DNA of 50,413 bases from Acidobacteriota bacterium (GCA_019247495.1 JAFAOU010000143.1:1-50413), one strand, 5' to 3'. Counted from the stretch's first letter, positions 26,226-34,146 are shown. Notes: generated by a model not told the origin, from the sequence alone. Numbers and translations are program-made.

Positions 26226-26646
26226 ATGCATGAACTGGACGAGATTACGGGCGCGATCGTCGATGTCGCGATTCAGATCCACAGGAAGTTTGGGCCGGGC
26301 TTGCTCGAATCGGTTTATGAGGCCATGCTTGGGCAATCGCTCATCAATCGCGGATGCAATTGAGCGGCAGAAAACGATCGGCTTCGAACACGAGGGCATT
26401 TCGTTCGACAACGCATTTCGTCTCGACATGCTCGTCGATGAGCGCGTCATCGTCGAAATCAAGTCGATCGAGCAACTCGCGCCCGTCCACTCGAAGCAAC
26501 TTCTCACCTACCTCCGCCTCACGAATCTCAGCGTCGGCCTCCTCATCAACTTCGGCGGCGCAACCTTAAAAGAAGGCCTCCGCCGCATCGTCAACCACCT
26601 CCCACCCTCCGCCTCTCCCCATCTCCGCGTGAACCGTCTCCCTTAA
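26226..26646 (+). pseudogene. GxxExxY protein (PD-(D/E)XK nuclease superfamily), frameshifted
   Basis: Frame 1 (from ATG 26226) reads MHELDEITGAIVDVAIQIHRKFGPGLLESVYEAML and stops at TGA near 26362; GLLESVY is the family-defining GxxExxY. The frame then continues in another phase as IERQKTIGFEHEG, VIVEIKSIEQLAPVHSKQLLTYLRL and GLLINFG, as in intact family members. The break lies at about 26352-26362, with one base too many or two too few. Pfam PDDEXK_3 is the family, so nuclease activity is possible for intact copies. The last 14 codons (PPSASPHLRVNRLP) are written by the right family B arm. A sequencing error instead of real decay cannot be excluded. Confidence 0.8.
26604..26636. repeat. Family B arm, right side of the GxxExxY gene
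   Basis: Reverse complement of the arm at 26177-26213: CCTCCGCCTCTCC and TCTCCGCGTGAAC. The two arms together bracket the GxxExxY frame, which makes this the only family B copy with a coding cargo. Confidence 0.8.
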
Positions 26647-26647
26647 G

Positions 26648-28300
26648 ATGCCCACCATGCTGAAGCGCACGATCCTCCTCCTAGTAATCGCCCTCCCGCT
26701 GAGCGCGAAGCCGCCCGACCTAATCGTAGTCATCTCCGTCGACCAATTCCGCTACGAGTACCTGACCAGATTCGCGCCCTACCTCTCCGACGGCGGATTC
26801 AATCGCGCCATCAAGCACGGCGCGAATTTCACGCGCGCGTTGTATCCGTACGCCGTCACGTACACCGGTCCCGGACACGCCGCGATTGGAACGGGACACG
26901 TGCCCGCGCGCAGCGGCATCGTCGCAAACACATGGCTTGATCGCACCACCGCGACGCCGGTTTACTGCGCCGAGGACAAGCGTGTCGTCGGCGGGTATTC
27001 GCCGCTGAATCTCGACTCCGACTCGCTCGGCGACCGGTTGCAGGAGAAAGTGGCGGGATCGAAAGTCATCGGCGTCGCGCTCAAGGATCGCGCTGCGATT
27101 TTGATGGCCGGACGCAAAGCGACAACCGCGTACTGGTTCGATCCGAAGATGCCAGGCTTCACGTCGAGCAGCTACTACCACGCAAACCGGACGATGTTGA
27201 ATGCATTCAACCCCTCGGTGCCCGCGGTCCTGACGCAGCATCACGAATGGACGCAATCAACGTTCATCCCGACCACGGACCTCGCGCGTCTCACGCACGA
27301 TCCCGTCTCGCTTCGCAAATACAAGACCAGGCACGGCAACCTCGGCGTGGAGTTTCCGCACCCGATCACGAACATCGATGAGTTGACGTTCACCCCGTTC
27401 GGCAACGATCTCGTCATCGCCTTCGCCGAGCGCATCATCGACGACGAGCACCTCGGCACGGACGACGCAGCGCCCGATCTCCTCTTCGTCGGCCTCTCCT
27501 CGCAGGACTACCTCGGCCATGCCTACGGTCCCGATTCGCTCGAAGTCGCCGACTCCGTCATGCGCACGGATCGCCAGCTCGAAGAATTTTTCAACTGGCT
27601 CGATCAGAAATTCAGCGGACGCTACACCGTGGCGATTACGGCTGATCACGGCGTGCAATCGATCCCCGAGGTTGCGCGCGACCTTGGACGCGACGCCGGC
27701 CGCGTCGATTTCCAGAATCCCAAAAAGAACGCGACGTTTGCGGACCTCGCGCCGGACCGCCGTCAACTCGAGAAGCTCGCCGCCAAGAACCTCAGACTCA
27801 AAGTCACCGACAAGACGCCGGTCACCGACGCACTGGTGAGTTACTTCGAAGAGCCGGCGCTGTACTTGAACTGGCCCCGCTTGGCGGCCGCGCATCTCGA
27901 TAGCGATCGCGTGAAGCGCGCGCTGCGCGATGCCGCGAAACAGATCCGCGGCATCCGCACCGCGTTCACCAGTAGCGATCTGATCGCCGTCGATCCGAAC
28001 TCGTCGGATATCGAAACTGCGATGCGCCTTTCCTTCCGCGCCGACCGCAGCGGCGACGTCCTCGTCACGCTGAAGCCCGGCTACATCTGGAAGTACTCGA
28101 ACGGCGACAACGGCACCACGCACGGCCAGGCCGTCGACGACGATCAACACGTCCCACTGCTCCTCTTCGGCCGAGGGATAGCGGAAGGAACATGGAGCGA
28201 CGAGGTCGCGCCGACGTTTCTCGCGAAGACGATCGGCGCGCTTGTCGGAGTCTACGCGGGCGGCACCGAAACGCGCGTACTGCCATGCGTGAAGCCTTAA
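26648..28300 (+). CDS. PafA-like alkaline phosphatase / type I phosphodiesterase
   Basis: 550 residues with a signal peptide (LKRTILLLVIALPLSA); ATG at 26657 is an alternative start. Metal ligand D32 in VDQFRYEYL, a Thr nucleophile in the YTGPGH segment (near 71-73), the D/H pair in SSQDYLGHAYGP, the DH of TADHGVQS and a late THGQ are those of PafA-type phosphomonoesterases of the alkaline phosphatase superfamily. It releases phosphate from organic esters in the periplasm. It starts one base after the broken GxxExxY frame, and that mobile segment may have landed just in front of it. The IS110 element lies 50 bases downstream. Confidence 0.87.
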   Translation: MPTMLKRTILLLVIALPLSAKPPDLIVVISVDQFRYEYLTRFAPYLSDGGFNRAIKHGANFTRALYPYAVTYTGPGHAAIGTGHVPARSGIVANTWLDRTTATPVYCAEDKRVVGGYSPLNLDSDSLGDRLQEKVAGSKVIGVALKDRAAILMAGRKATTAYWFDPKMPGFTSSSYYHANRTMLNAFNPSVPAVLTQHHEWTQSTFIPTTDLARLTHDPVSLRKYKTRHGNLGVEFPHPITNIDELTFTPFGNDLVIAFAERIIDDEHLGTDDAAPDLLFVGLSSQDYLGHAYGPDSLEVADSVMRTDRQLEEFFNWLDQKFSGRYTVAITADHGVQSIPEVARDLGRDAGRVDFQNPKKNATFADLAPDRRQLEKLAAKNLRLKVTDKTPVTDALVSYFEEPALYLNWPRLAAAHLDSDRVKRALRDAAKQIRGIRTAFTSSDLIAVDPNSSDIETAMRLSFRADRSGDVLVTLKPGYIWKYSNGDNGTTHGQAVDDDQHVPLLLFGRGIAEGTWSDEVAPTFLAKTIGALVGVYAGGTETRVLPCVKP

Positions 28301-28319
28301 TGCAAGCGCTCGCGAAGTC

Positions 28320-28350
28320 CTCGGCGGCGTCAGCCGCCGTCAAGAACCGT
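28320..28350. repeat. Left fragment of a mosaic palindrome split by the IS110 element
   Basis: A GGCGGCG-TCA-GCCGCC hairpin and the segment TCAAGAACCGT end exactly at the element boundary. The remainder of the palindrome resumes at 29906. Together the pieces give a unit of about 200 bases, the length of the intact copy at 33321-33521. Confidence 0.75.
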
Positions 28351-28559
28351 TCTATGAAAGAGATTGTCAAGGGTAGTTCTCTTCTTTGCTGATTGCTTTT
28401 CGTTTGTTTTTGCAATCAGCCCCTTCCGACCCGAAGAGGACGATCGTGAGCGCTTAGGGGCGGGCGGTGCAGTGGTTCGCTTTGAACTCATCGTCGATGT
28501 TCTTGGTTGATCCAGTTGAGACGATTGCAAGCAAGACGGCGATCACTTTGTGGGTGTCG

Positions 28560-28700
28560 ACCATGGTTCTATCTGAGACTCGCGCGTACGCGGCCTGACG
28601 CTTGTGCTGGTCATACGAGGGGGCCTGTGGTAGCCCGAGTGCCTTGGCGAACACTGCTGGCCAGGCGACGGTTCTTGATGAGACTTCCCCTCGAACCATC
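28560..28700 (-). ncRNA. Candidate bridge/seeker RNA of the IS110 element
   Basis: In the non-coding end of the element, minus strand, TCAAGAACCGT (28668-28678) is identical to the 11 bases left of the insertion point. About 30 bases further, GGGCTAC (28630-28636) is the complement of GTAGCCC across the right junction. The two guides have opposite senses, as in target-binding loops of IS110 bridge RNAs. RNA limits are a guess, and donor guides were not identified. An 89-codon frame on the same strand here is probably fortuitous. Confidence 0.5.
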
Positions 28701-28783
28701 GGCTCGGATCTGACGTTGAACATCGAGACGGGATTGCCCGCACTCTCGGTCGTGGTCAGCCGAGCGCTATGTCGTTTGCATCG

Positions 28784-29830
28784 TCAATTTGGATCCCAGA
28801 GCTCTCCTTTCTTCCAAAGCCGCAAGGCGATCGAGGCAATCTTTCTGGCCAGGGTGACCTTGGCCAGGTCCGGCTTGGTCCCGCGTGCAATGCACGCCTC
28901 GTAAATGCCTTTGAGTGGTCCTGGCTTGACTGCCGCTGAGTTGGCTGCTCCTTTGAAGATCGACTTGAGCATCGGGTTGTGGTTGCGGTTCAGACCGCGC
29001 GTTCGAGGCGGCCGGTTCCGCCGGCGAAGCTTGCCGCCGGCGAACTCTTGATCGGCACTCGATCGCGTCACCACAGCCAAGCCGGCGTACGGCCAGACGT
29101 TTCTCTTCGTACGAAAACGATGTGGTGTGGCCATGATGGCCATCAGCTGGGCCGTGCGTACGTCGCCGAGGAAGGGGATGGATCGAATCGGCCTCCATCC
29201 TGACTGCTTCCGCGCTTCGGTGATCATGGCCCGTTTCGCCTTCGGCCGCAGTTCGCGCAGTAGATCGAGTTGCTTGAATAGAGATTCGGCGCGCACGCGC
29301 GCTCCCGGGTTGGTGAGCTGATCGAGCCAGCCCGCACGATCGCTCGCTCTGTAGATGGAAGTTCCCGGCGTTGGAATCGCTCGAGCACGGAACAGTGCCT
29401 TGATCCGGAGCATCGCCCGCGTCGCGTCCTGCACCACGGCGTTGTAATTTCGGACAAGTTCTTTGAGCGTGAGCATGCTCGGTGCGCCGTGATAGACCGC
29501 TTTCAAGGCTCCCAGCCGCAGCAACTCGGAGAGCGCATCCGCGTCGCTCCGGTCGCTCTTGTTTGTCAGCTCGCTCTTCCCGCGAACGTTGCACACCACC
29601 ACGCCCTCAGCATGCGGCTCAATCAAATCGTGCAGCCACTGCGCCTGCGTCCCTTCCTCGAAGGCAACCATCACTCGCGCTCCGACCGCTCGCACCAGTG
29701 AGAGGATCGCTCTTGCCTCCGTTGCCACCGTCGCTTTCATCGTGATTGCACCCTGCTCGTTTCGCACAGTCGCCACAACCGTTGCCTGATGAACATCCAT
29801 CGCGAGATACTGAACCGCCTGATTTTTCAT
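28784..29830 (-). CDS. IS110-family transposase (DEDD recombinase)
   Basis: The start at 29830 (MKNQAVQYLAMDVHQ) is preceded by an AGGAGC ribosome site at good spacing; an earlier in-frame ATG at 29872 lacks this. The protein has 348 residues. The N-terminal RuvC-like DEDD domain shows D of AMDVHQ, E of AFEEGTQAQWLH and the Asp pair of KSDRSDADAL. The C-terminal Transposase_20 domain has IPFLGDVRTAQLMAI and the WPYAGLAVVTRSS region that should hold the catalytic Ser. The frame is intact, so the element may be active. IS110 enzymes use an element-encoded bridge RNA to join donor and target. Confidence 0.95.
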   Translation of the reverse strand: MKNQAVQYLAMDVHQATVVATVRNEQGAITMKATVATEARAILSLVRAVGARVMVAFEEGTQAQWLHDLIEPHAEGVVVCNVRGKSELTNKSDRSDADALSELLRLGALKAVYHGAPSMLTLKELVRNYNAVVQDATRAMLRIKALFRARAIPTPGTSIYRASDRAGWLDQLTNPGARVRAESLFKQLDLLRELRPKAKRAMITEARKQSGWRPIRSIPFLGDVRTAQLMAIMATPHRFRTKRNVWPYAGLAVVTRSSADQEFAGGKLRRRNRPPRTRGLNRNHNPMLKSIFKGAANSAAVKPGPLKGIYEACIARGTKPDLAKVTLARKIASIALRLWKKGELWDPN

Positions 29831-29905
29831 GGCTGCCGCTCCTTCCTGTCGTTCGGGTTTCGTCAACTCCAAACCTTCAGGAAGGGGCGTGCTTTCAACA
29901 TGCGT

Positions 29906-30076
29906 AGCCCCCAGTTTTAACTGGGGTTAGCGGGATCGCGCGAATTTGTGAGCCCGTTTTAACGGGCGAAAGAACGCTTTCTCTCGCCCGCCAAGGCGGG
30001 CTCACGATTCCGCCACGATCCGTTACCCCACGCTTGAAAGCGTGGGCTACAGGTTCTTACGCCGGCTTCGCCGGCG
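29906..30076. repeat. Mosaic palindrome, right part (interrupted copy)
   Basis: A series of hairpins: GCCCCCAG-TTTTAA-CTGGGG, GAGCCCGTTTTAACGGGC, CGCCCGCCAAGGCGGGCTC, CCCACGCTTGAAAGCGTGGG and GCCGGCTTCGCCGGC. They have the same order and spacing as 33349-33521. No coding potential. With 28320-28350 it forms one unit of about 200 bases. Confidence 0.8.
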
Positions 30077-30104
30077 GGCGCGTAGTTAATCGAAACGCAG
30101 TCGT

Positions 30105-30800
30105 CTATCGCGCCATGTACTGCGCGCGTAGTTTCGGCGGGAACCGCTCGATCGCGTAGCGGAGCATCGTGCGCGGCATTCGTTTCGCGTGTTTGCGGAG
30201 AAAGCGTTCGAGCAGCGCCCGGTCGCGCTTGCCGGCTTCGCGGAGCATCCATCCCGAGGCTTTGTGGATCAGGTCGTGGCGATCGTCGAGAAGGATTTCG
30301 GCGATGCGCAGCGTGTCGTCGAAATCGTCGTGGCGGATGAAGTGCTGCGTCGCGACGATCGCGATGCGGCGTTCCCATAGCGATTCGGATCGCGCCAGAG
30401 CGTAGAGCGGCGCGCGATGGCCTTCGAGGAGATGCGCGCCGACGATGTTTGGCGCCGAGGCGTCGACTAGATCCCAGTTGTTGATGCGAGGCGTGTTCGC
30501 GAGGTAGCGGCGATAAATCTCGTCGCGCACCTCGGTTTCGCGCTCGTATTTGCGGACGAGAATCATCAGCGCCAGCAGCCGCGCTTCATGCCAGCGCGAT
30601 TGGAGCAACACGATCAAATCCGCAACGGGAGCCGGCGTGAACTCTTTCGACAGTGTCCGCAACGTCGGAACGTTGATGCCGAGGAAGGCGTCGCTTTCGC
30701 CGTACTGACCGGGGCCGCATTTGAAGAAGCGAAGATGCCCTTCGGCGATCGTTGCGTCAGCCAATGAACGAAGGCGGGCCTCGATCGCCCTGGCCGTCAC
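30105..30800 (-). CDS. alkD: DNA alkylation repair protein, AlkD-type
   Basis: 231 residues of HEAT-like helices. Family landmarks include LGINVPTLRTLSKEF, INNWDLVDASAPNIVG, WERRIAIVATQHFI and HKASGWMLREAGKRD. AlkD glycosylases remove bulky or positively charged N3 and N7 alkyl purines without flipping the base. The NNWDLVD acidic segment is in the place of the catalytic Asp. It overlaps the SPOR gene by 4 bases (ATGA), so the two are translated together, a pairing without an obvious logic. Confidence 0.9.
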   Translation of the reverse strand: MTARAIEARLRSLADATIAEGHLRFFKCGPGQYGESDAFLGINVPTLRTLSKEFTPAPVADLIVLLQSRWHEARLLALMILVRKYERETEVRDEIYRRYLANTPRINNWDLVDASAPNIVGAHLLEGHRAPLYALARSESLWERRIAIVATQHFIRHDDFDDTLRIAEILLDDRHDLIHKASGWMLREAGKRDRALLERFLRKHAKRMPRTMLRYAIERFPPKLRAQYMAR

Positions 30801-31450
30801 TTCACGATCCAGACGTCCTTCGAGACCTCTTTCAGTTTCGCTTCGCTCGCGCGCGCCTCGGCTTCCGAGTTGAACTTCACGCGCACTTTGAACGACGTGC
30901 CGGCGCGCTCGACGTACGTGGTCATGAAGCCGTGATCGATTGCTTTTGCGGCGAGGGCATCGGCGGTTTTCTGATCGCTGGTGACGAGAAGCTGCGCGTA
31001 CGCGGGACCAGTCGCGACTGGTGCGACAACGACCGGAGGTTTCGGCGCGGGCTTCGGAGCCTCGACGATCGGAGCCGCGGTGGCCGTGATCGGCGCTGGA
31101 GCGGATTCCGTCAGCGGCGTGATCGTGCCTTCGGTGATCGCCGGCGCGGGCGCGGGCGCGGCGGAAGTCGTGGCCGGTGGTGGCGCTTTGAAATCGTCGT
31201 TGCCGACGCCGAGGTCGACGAGCTTGCTGTCATTTTTCTTCGAGGCGATGACGCTCCCCTCGTTGATGACGGCGGGCTCTTTGCGAACGACCAGGCGTTC
31301 ATCCGCCTGGCCTTTGCCGATCATCAGGCCGAACGCGAAGGACGCGGCCAGCGACAGCAGCAGCAGAACGAAGGCGACGAAGGCCTGTCCGGCTGTGAGT
31401 GAGACTTCGTAGTGAGATTGATCGTCGATGAGGACCTCGTCAGACACCAT
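30797..31450 (-). CDS. Membrane-anchored SPOR-like protein
   Basis: 217 residues. One membrane helix (AGQAFVAFVLLLLSLAASFAFGL, about 20-42) is followed by a charged stretch and an Ala/Pro-rich linker (about 85-140). The C-terminal SPOR-type domain (about 148-217) has YAQLLVTSDQKTADAL and FKVRVKFNSEAEARASEAKL. SPOR domains bind denuded septal peptidoglycan, so a cell-division role is likely. It is followed 4 bases overlapping by alkD and preceded by a 15-base gap from the TPR/OmlA-like gene. Confidence 0.8.
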   Translation of the reverse strand: MVSDEVLIDDQSHYEVSLTAGQAFVAFVLLLLSLAASFAFGLMIGKGQADERLVVRKEPAVINEGSVIASKKNDSKLVDLGVGNDDFKAPPPATTSAAPAPAPAITEGTITPLTESAPAPITATAAPIVEAPKPAPKPPVVVAPVATGPAYAQLLVTSDQKTADALAAKAIDHGFMTTYVERAGTSFKVRVKFNSEAEARASEAKLKEVSKDVWIVK

Positions 31451-31464
31451 TGCACACCCTCCCG

Positions 31465-32154
31465 TTACCTGGTCTGAGCTTGCGGCGCAGGCGGCGCCGC
31501 AGCGTTCCAGTTTGTGTGATAGACGACACCGTTGTCAAAGTAGATGGCCGAGGCGCCTCCGTCTTCCTTCGGATAAATCCATACGGAGTAGACGCGGCCG
31601 TTCTGCACAACCTGCTTGATCCAGTCCTCGCGCGGCAAGCCGACGAGGCCGCGAACGGCATCCTCTTTCATGCCGGTCTTGACGTTCGCGAACGCGGTCA
31701 TCGAGACGAAGCGGCGCCCTTCGGCCATCTCCACGCGCTTCTTCGCGTCGGCGTTGTTCGGGTCGAGCTCGACGGCGGCGCGGTACAACTCGAGCGCTTT
31801 GTCGTAGCGCGAGAGGTACTGCATGTACTCGTCGCCCATGATGATTTTTTCGCGCGCGAGTACCTGCCCGGCGCGCGGATCGTGGGTACGGTCGAAATAC
31901 TCGCGGACCTTGTCCATGAAGGGGACGTAGGTCGGTTCGAGCTTCTTTTGATTCTCGAGGACAAGCTCCAGCATCTGCTTGCGCGACGCATTCGCAGGAG
32001 GCAGCGGCTGCGCCTTCCGCAGCGTCTCGATCCATTGATAGTCAGTGCTGAGCTGCCCCCACTCGCGATCGTTCGGCTGCGCGGGTGGAGCCGCGGCGAA
32101 GATCGGGGTGGCGAGAAGCGCTGTGAGAATGATGAGAGCGGTGTTGCGGACCAT
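31465..32154 (-). CDS. Exported protein with helical repeat and BamE/SmpA-like C-terminus
   Basis: The start at 32154 gives 229 residues with signal peptide (VRNTALIILTALLATPIFA); the longer frame adds 94 residues that are antisense to the DUF4388 gene. A TPR-like stretch (SRYDKALELYRAAVELDPNNADAKKRV) is followed by a small domain (VKTGMKEDAVRGLVGLPRED, SVWIYPKEDGGASAIYFDNG) that resembles BamE/SmpA, part of the outer-membrane assembly machine. Location periplasmic. It is probably co-transcribed with the SPOR and alkD genes. No certain family name. Confidence 0.75.
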   Translation of the reverse strand: MVRNTALIILTALLATPIFAAAPPAQPNDREWGQLSTDYQWIETLRKAQPLPPANASRKQMLELVLENQKKLEPTYVPFMDKVREYFDRTHDPRAGQVLAREKIIMGDEYMQYLSRYDKALELYRAAVELDPNNADAKKRVEMAEGRRFVSMTAFANVKTGMKEDAVRGLVGLPREDWIKQVVQNGRVYSVWIYPKEDGGASAIYFDNGVVYHTNWNAAAPPAPQAQTR

Positions 32155-32183
32155 GCGTTTGGTTATTTTACATGAGTGGCTGC

Positions 32184-32191
32184 ATATAAAA
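32184..32191 (+). promoter_or_regulatory. Putative -10 TATAAA for the DUF4388 gene
   Basis: TATAAA at 32186-32191 in the 45-base divergent interval. The ATG at 32200 is so close that a transcript from here would have almost no leader. No convincing -35 hexamer. Confidence 0.35.
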
Positions 32192-32199
32192 TCCCGCGC

Positions 32200-33303
32200 A
32201 TGTCCGACAGCCTCAGTATTCAGGGAACGCTCGCGGAGACGACCGTGCCCGATCTCTTCCGCTCGCTGGTCCGCAGCGGCGAGACCGGCATCGTGTCGCT
32301 GGAGGCGATCGGACGCAGCGATGCGATCTATTTTCATGAGGGCCGCATCGTTTTCGCCTCCAGCTCGGACCACGACATGGGTCTCGGCGAAATCCTTCTG
32401 CGCAGCGGCGAGCTGACGCTCCAGCAGTACAACCACGCCATGGATCGCTTGGTCGTCCAGCGCCGCATCGGCGCGTTACTGTGCGAACTTGGCTACCTCG
32501 ATCCCGACGGACTGATGCGCGCGCTGGAACGCCAGGCCAATGCGATCGTGCTCAACGCGATCCGCTACCGCACCGGCAGCTACACGGTTGAATTCAGCGA
32601 CGAGTTTCCGCCCGAGATCGTGTCGCTGCCACTGAATACGGAGCGCTTGATCCTCGACGGCGTGCAAGCCATCGAGTACTGGTCGCTGATCTCGCGCGGC
32701 GTGGCTCGCGTTGACCGAATCCTGCAACAGGTTCCCGGCGCCGACATGCGCACGTACGCGATCGAGCTGACGGATGACGAGAGTCACGTGCTGAACCTGC
32801 TCAGCGATCCGGGCACGATCGAGGAGATCTGTGCGCGCAGCTATCTCTCGAACTTCATCACCTGCCGAACGGTCTGGGCGCTGATGAGCGTCAACTTGAT
32901 CGCCGAGGCAGCCGAGAGCACCGTCAACGAACAGCGAGCGGCGGAGGAGACGGAGTACGAACTGGAAGCGTTCGTGGAGCGCTACAACCGCATCTTCGAA
33001 AGCATCTTCCGAATCGTATTCCAACGCATCGGCGATCACATCTACGATTTCATGGACCGCGTGGTAGTGCGCATGTCGCCGCAAACGCTTCCGCACCTGG
33101 CAGGGATGAACCTCGTCAACGAAGCGCGCATCGATTTCGATCAACTGCTCAACAATGTGATCGCGTCGGGGACGTCCGACTACCCCGCGGCGATGCGCAA
33201 CGTTCTGAAGGAGCTGCTGGCGGGGTGGCTCTCGGAGATCCGGACCGAGTTCGGGCCGGAGATGGAAGCCGAGGTGCGTGCGATGGCGCCGCGCGGGATG
33301 TAG
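32200..33303 (+). CDS. DUF4388-domain protein
   Basis: ATG at 32200 gives 367 residues starting MSDSLSIQGTLAETTVPDLFRSLV; an in-frame GTG 24 bases upstream is less likely. The first about 125 residues are a DUF4388 (PATAN-like) domain with the signature GETGIVSLE, IYFHEGRIVFASS and GEILL. The remainder is helical with a winged-helix-like region (ELTDDESHVLNLLSD) and a long C-terminal helix set. DUF4388 proteins are linked to gliding motility and signalling (as in PatA), often as receiver partners. No receiver domain here. Downstream lies the 200-base mosaic palindrome. Confidence 0.85.
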   Translation: MSDSLSIQGTLAETTVPDLFRSLVRSGETGIVSLEAIGRSDAIYFHEGRIVFASSSDHDMGLGEILLRSGELTLQQYNHAMDRLVVQRRIGALLCELGYLDPDGLMRALERQANAIVLNAIRYRTGSYTVEFSDEFPPEIVSLPLNTERLILDGVQAIEYWSLISRGVARVDRILQQVPGADMRTYAIELTDDESHVLNLLSDPGTIEEICARSYLSNFITCRTVWALMSVNLIAEAAESTVNEQRAAEETEYELEAFVERYNRIFESIFRIVFQRIGDHIYDFMDRVVVRMSPQTLPHLAGMNLVNEARIDFDQLLNNVIASGTSDYPAAMRNVLKELLAGWLSEIRTEFGPEMEAEVRAMAPRGM

Positions 33304-33320
33304 CGACCGTCCCTCAATAG

Positions 33321-33521
33321 ACGCCGGCGTAGCCGGCGTAAGGACCGTAGCCCCCACGTTCACGTGGGGGTCAAGAGATTTGTGAATCTTGCGAGCCCGT
33401 CTTGACGGGCGAGAGAAAGCTTTCTTTCGTCCGCTCAAGCGGGCTCACAATTTCGCGCGAACGGAGGTTCCCACGGCTCGAAGCCGTGGGCTACGGTTCT
33501 TGCGCCGGCTTCGCCGACGGT
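33321..33521. repeat. Mosaic palindrome (intact copy)
   Basis: About 200 bases in which successive hairpins are arranged as one large palindrome: CCGGCGTAGCCGG, GCCCCCACG-TT-CACGTGGGGG, GAGCCCGTCTTGACGGGC, then GTCCGCTCAAGCGGGCTC, CCCACGGCTCGAAGCCGTGGG and GCCGGCTTCGCCG. CCGTAGCCC is present in the left arm (33345-33353). GGGCTACGGTTCTTG in the right arm is the same motif on the other strand. It fills the 307-base space after the DUF4388 gene; I see no gene in that space. Confidence 0.85.
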
Positions 33522-33610
33522 GAAGTGCGCGGGCTTTCTTCGTAGCGCTACCGAGCCGCCGGCGCTACGCCGCGGGTGACAGCCGATGCGAACCGTCGTA
33601 TCGTTCGCCG

Positions 33611-34087
33611 ATGGATTTCAGCGCCGTTCACGTCCATCTGGCCATCAATCACTCGCCGCTGTACGGCGAGCTGTTCGCATTCTGTCTGGTGCTCTTCGGA
33701 CTGATCAGAAAGCGGCGTGAATTCGTCACCGCCGCATTCGTCATCTGCATCATCGCGGCGCTCGGCGCGATCGCCTCTGATCTGACTGGCGACCAAGCCG
33801 CAGATTTCGTGTCGCACGCGAATCCGCCGATTGCGGGCCTCGACAAGACTCTCATCAAAGAGCACGACCAAGCGGCGAACTTCTGTGTGATCTCCTCATG
33901 CATAACGGGCGTCGTCGCCATCATCGCGCTCTTCATCGGCCACCGCCGCGGTACGCGTCCTCGGTGGCTGGAGATCGTCATCGCAATCCTCATCGCCTGG
34001 TCCCTCTCCGTCGCCGGACGCACGGCCCTCCTCGGCGGGCGCATTCATCACGAGGAAGTGCGCGCGCTGGCGGTGGACACGCACTGA
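33611..34087 (+). CDS. Four-helix membrane protein, DUF2231-like
   Basis: 158 residues with four hydrophobic segments (LYGELFAFCLVLFGLI, VTAAFVICIIAALGAIASD, CVISSCITGVVAIIALFIG, EIVIAILIAWSLSVAGRTAL). HVHLAINHSPLYGE and GGRIHHEEV are conserved in a family of small membrane proteins with paired His, which may bind haem or metal. Function unknown. glpX follows after 59 bases. Confidence 0.65.
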   Translation: MDFSAVHVHLAINHSPLYGELFAFCLVLFGLIRKRREFVTAAFVICIIAALGAIASDLTGDQAADFVSHANPPIAGLDKTLIKEHDQAANFCVISSCITGVVAIIALFIGHRRGTRPRWLEIVIAILIAWSLSVAGRTALLGGRIHHEEVRALAVDTH

Positions 34088-34105
34088 TGACGGCATCGAT
34101 ATTCT

Positions 34106-34127
34106 GCTAGAGTCGCGCCTCCAAATT
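34106..34127 (+). promoter_or_regulatory. Promoter module upstream of glpX (TAGAGT, then GCGCCTCCAAAT)
   Basis: GCTAGAGT with a -10 like TAGAGT (34108-34113), followed by CGCGCCTCCAAAT. Nearly the same 22 bases occur at 37896 before the ferredoxin gene, and a weaker form at 44461. Likely a shared promoter and transcription start. Confidence 0.45.
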
Positions 34128-34146
34128 TCGCTACGAACGGAGCGTC

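Larger units (their letters stand above)
28351..29905 (-). mobile_element. IS110-family insertion sequence (about 1555 bp)
   Basis: Boundaries come from comparing the flanks with the intact mosaic palindrome at 33321-33521. The left flank ends …AACCGT (28350) and the right flank resumes AGCCCC (29906), so joining them rebuilds the palindrome. CGT is present at both junctions (28348-28350 and 29903-29905), so the exact cut can slide by up to three bases. No target duplication or long terminal inverted repeats are seen, as expected for IS110. On its own strand the element has about 75 bases before the transposase and about 430 bases of non-coding DNA after it. Long 3' non-coding ends are typical of the IS1111 group. 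Confidence 0.82.

Noticed and set aside
28454..28723. 89-codon frame on the minus strand in the IS110 3' region
   Set aside because: No family resemblance and it covers the guide-like sequences; more likely fortuitous.
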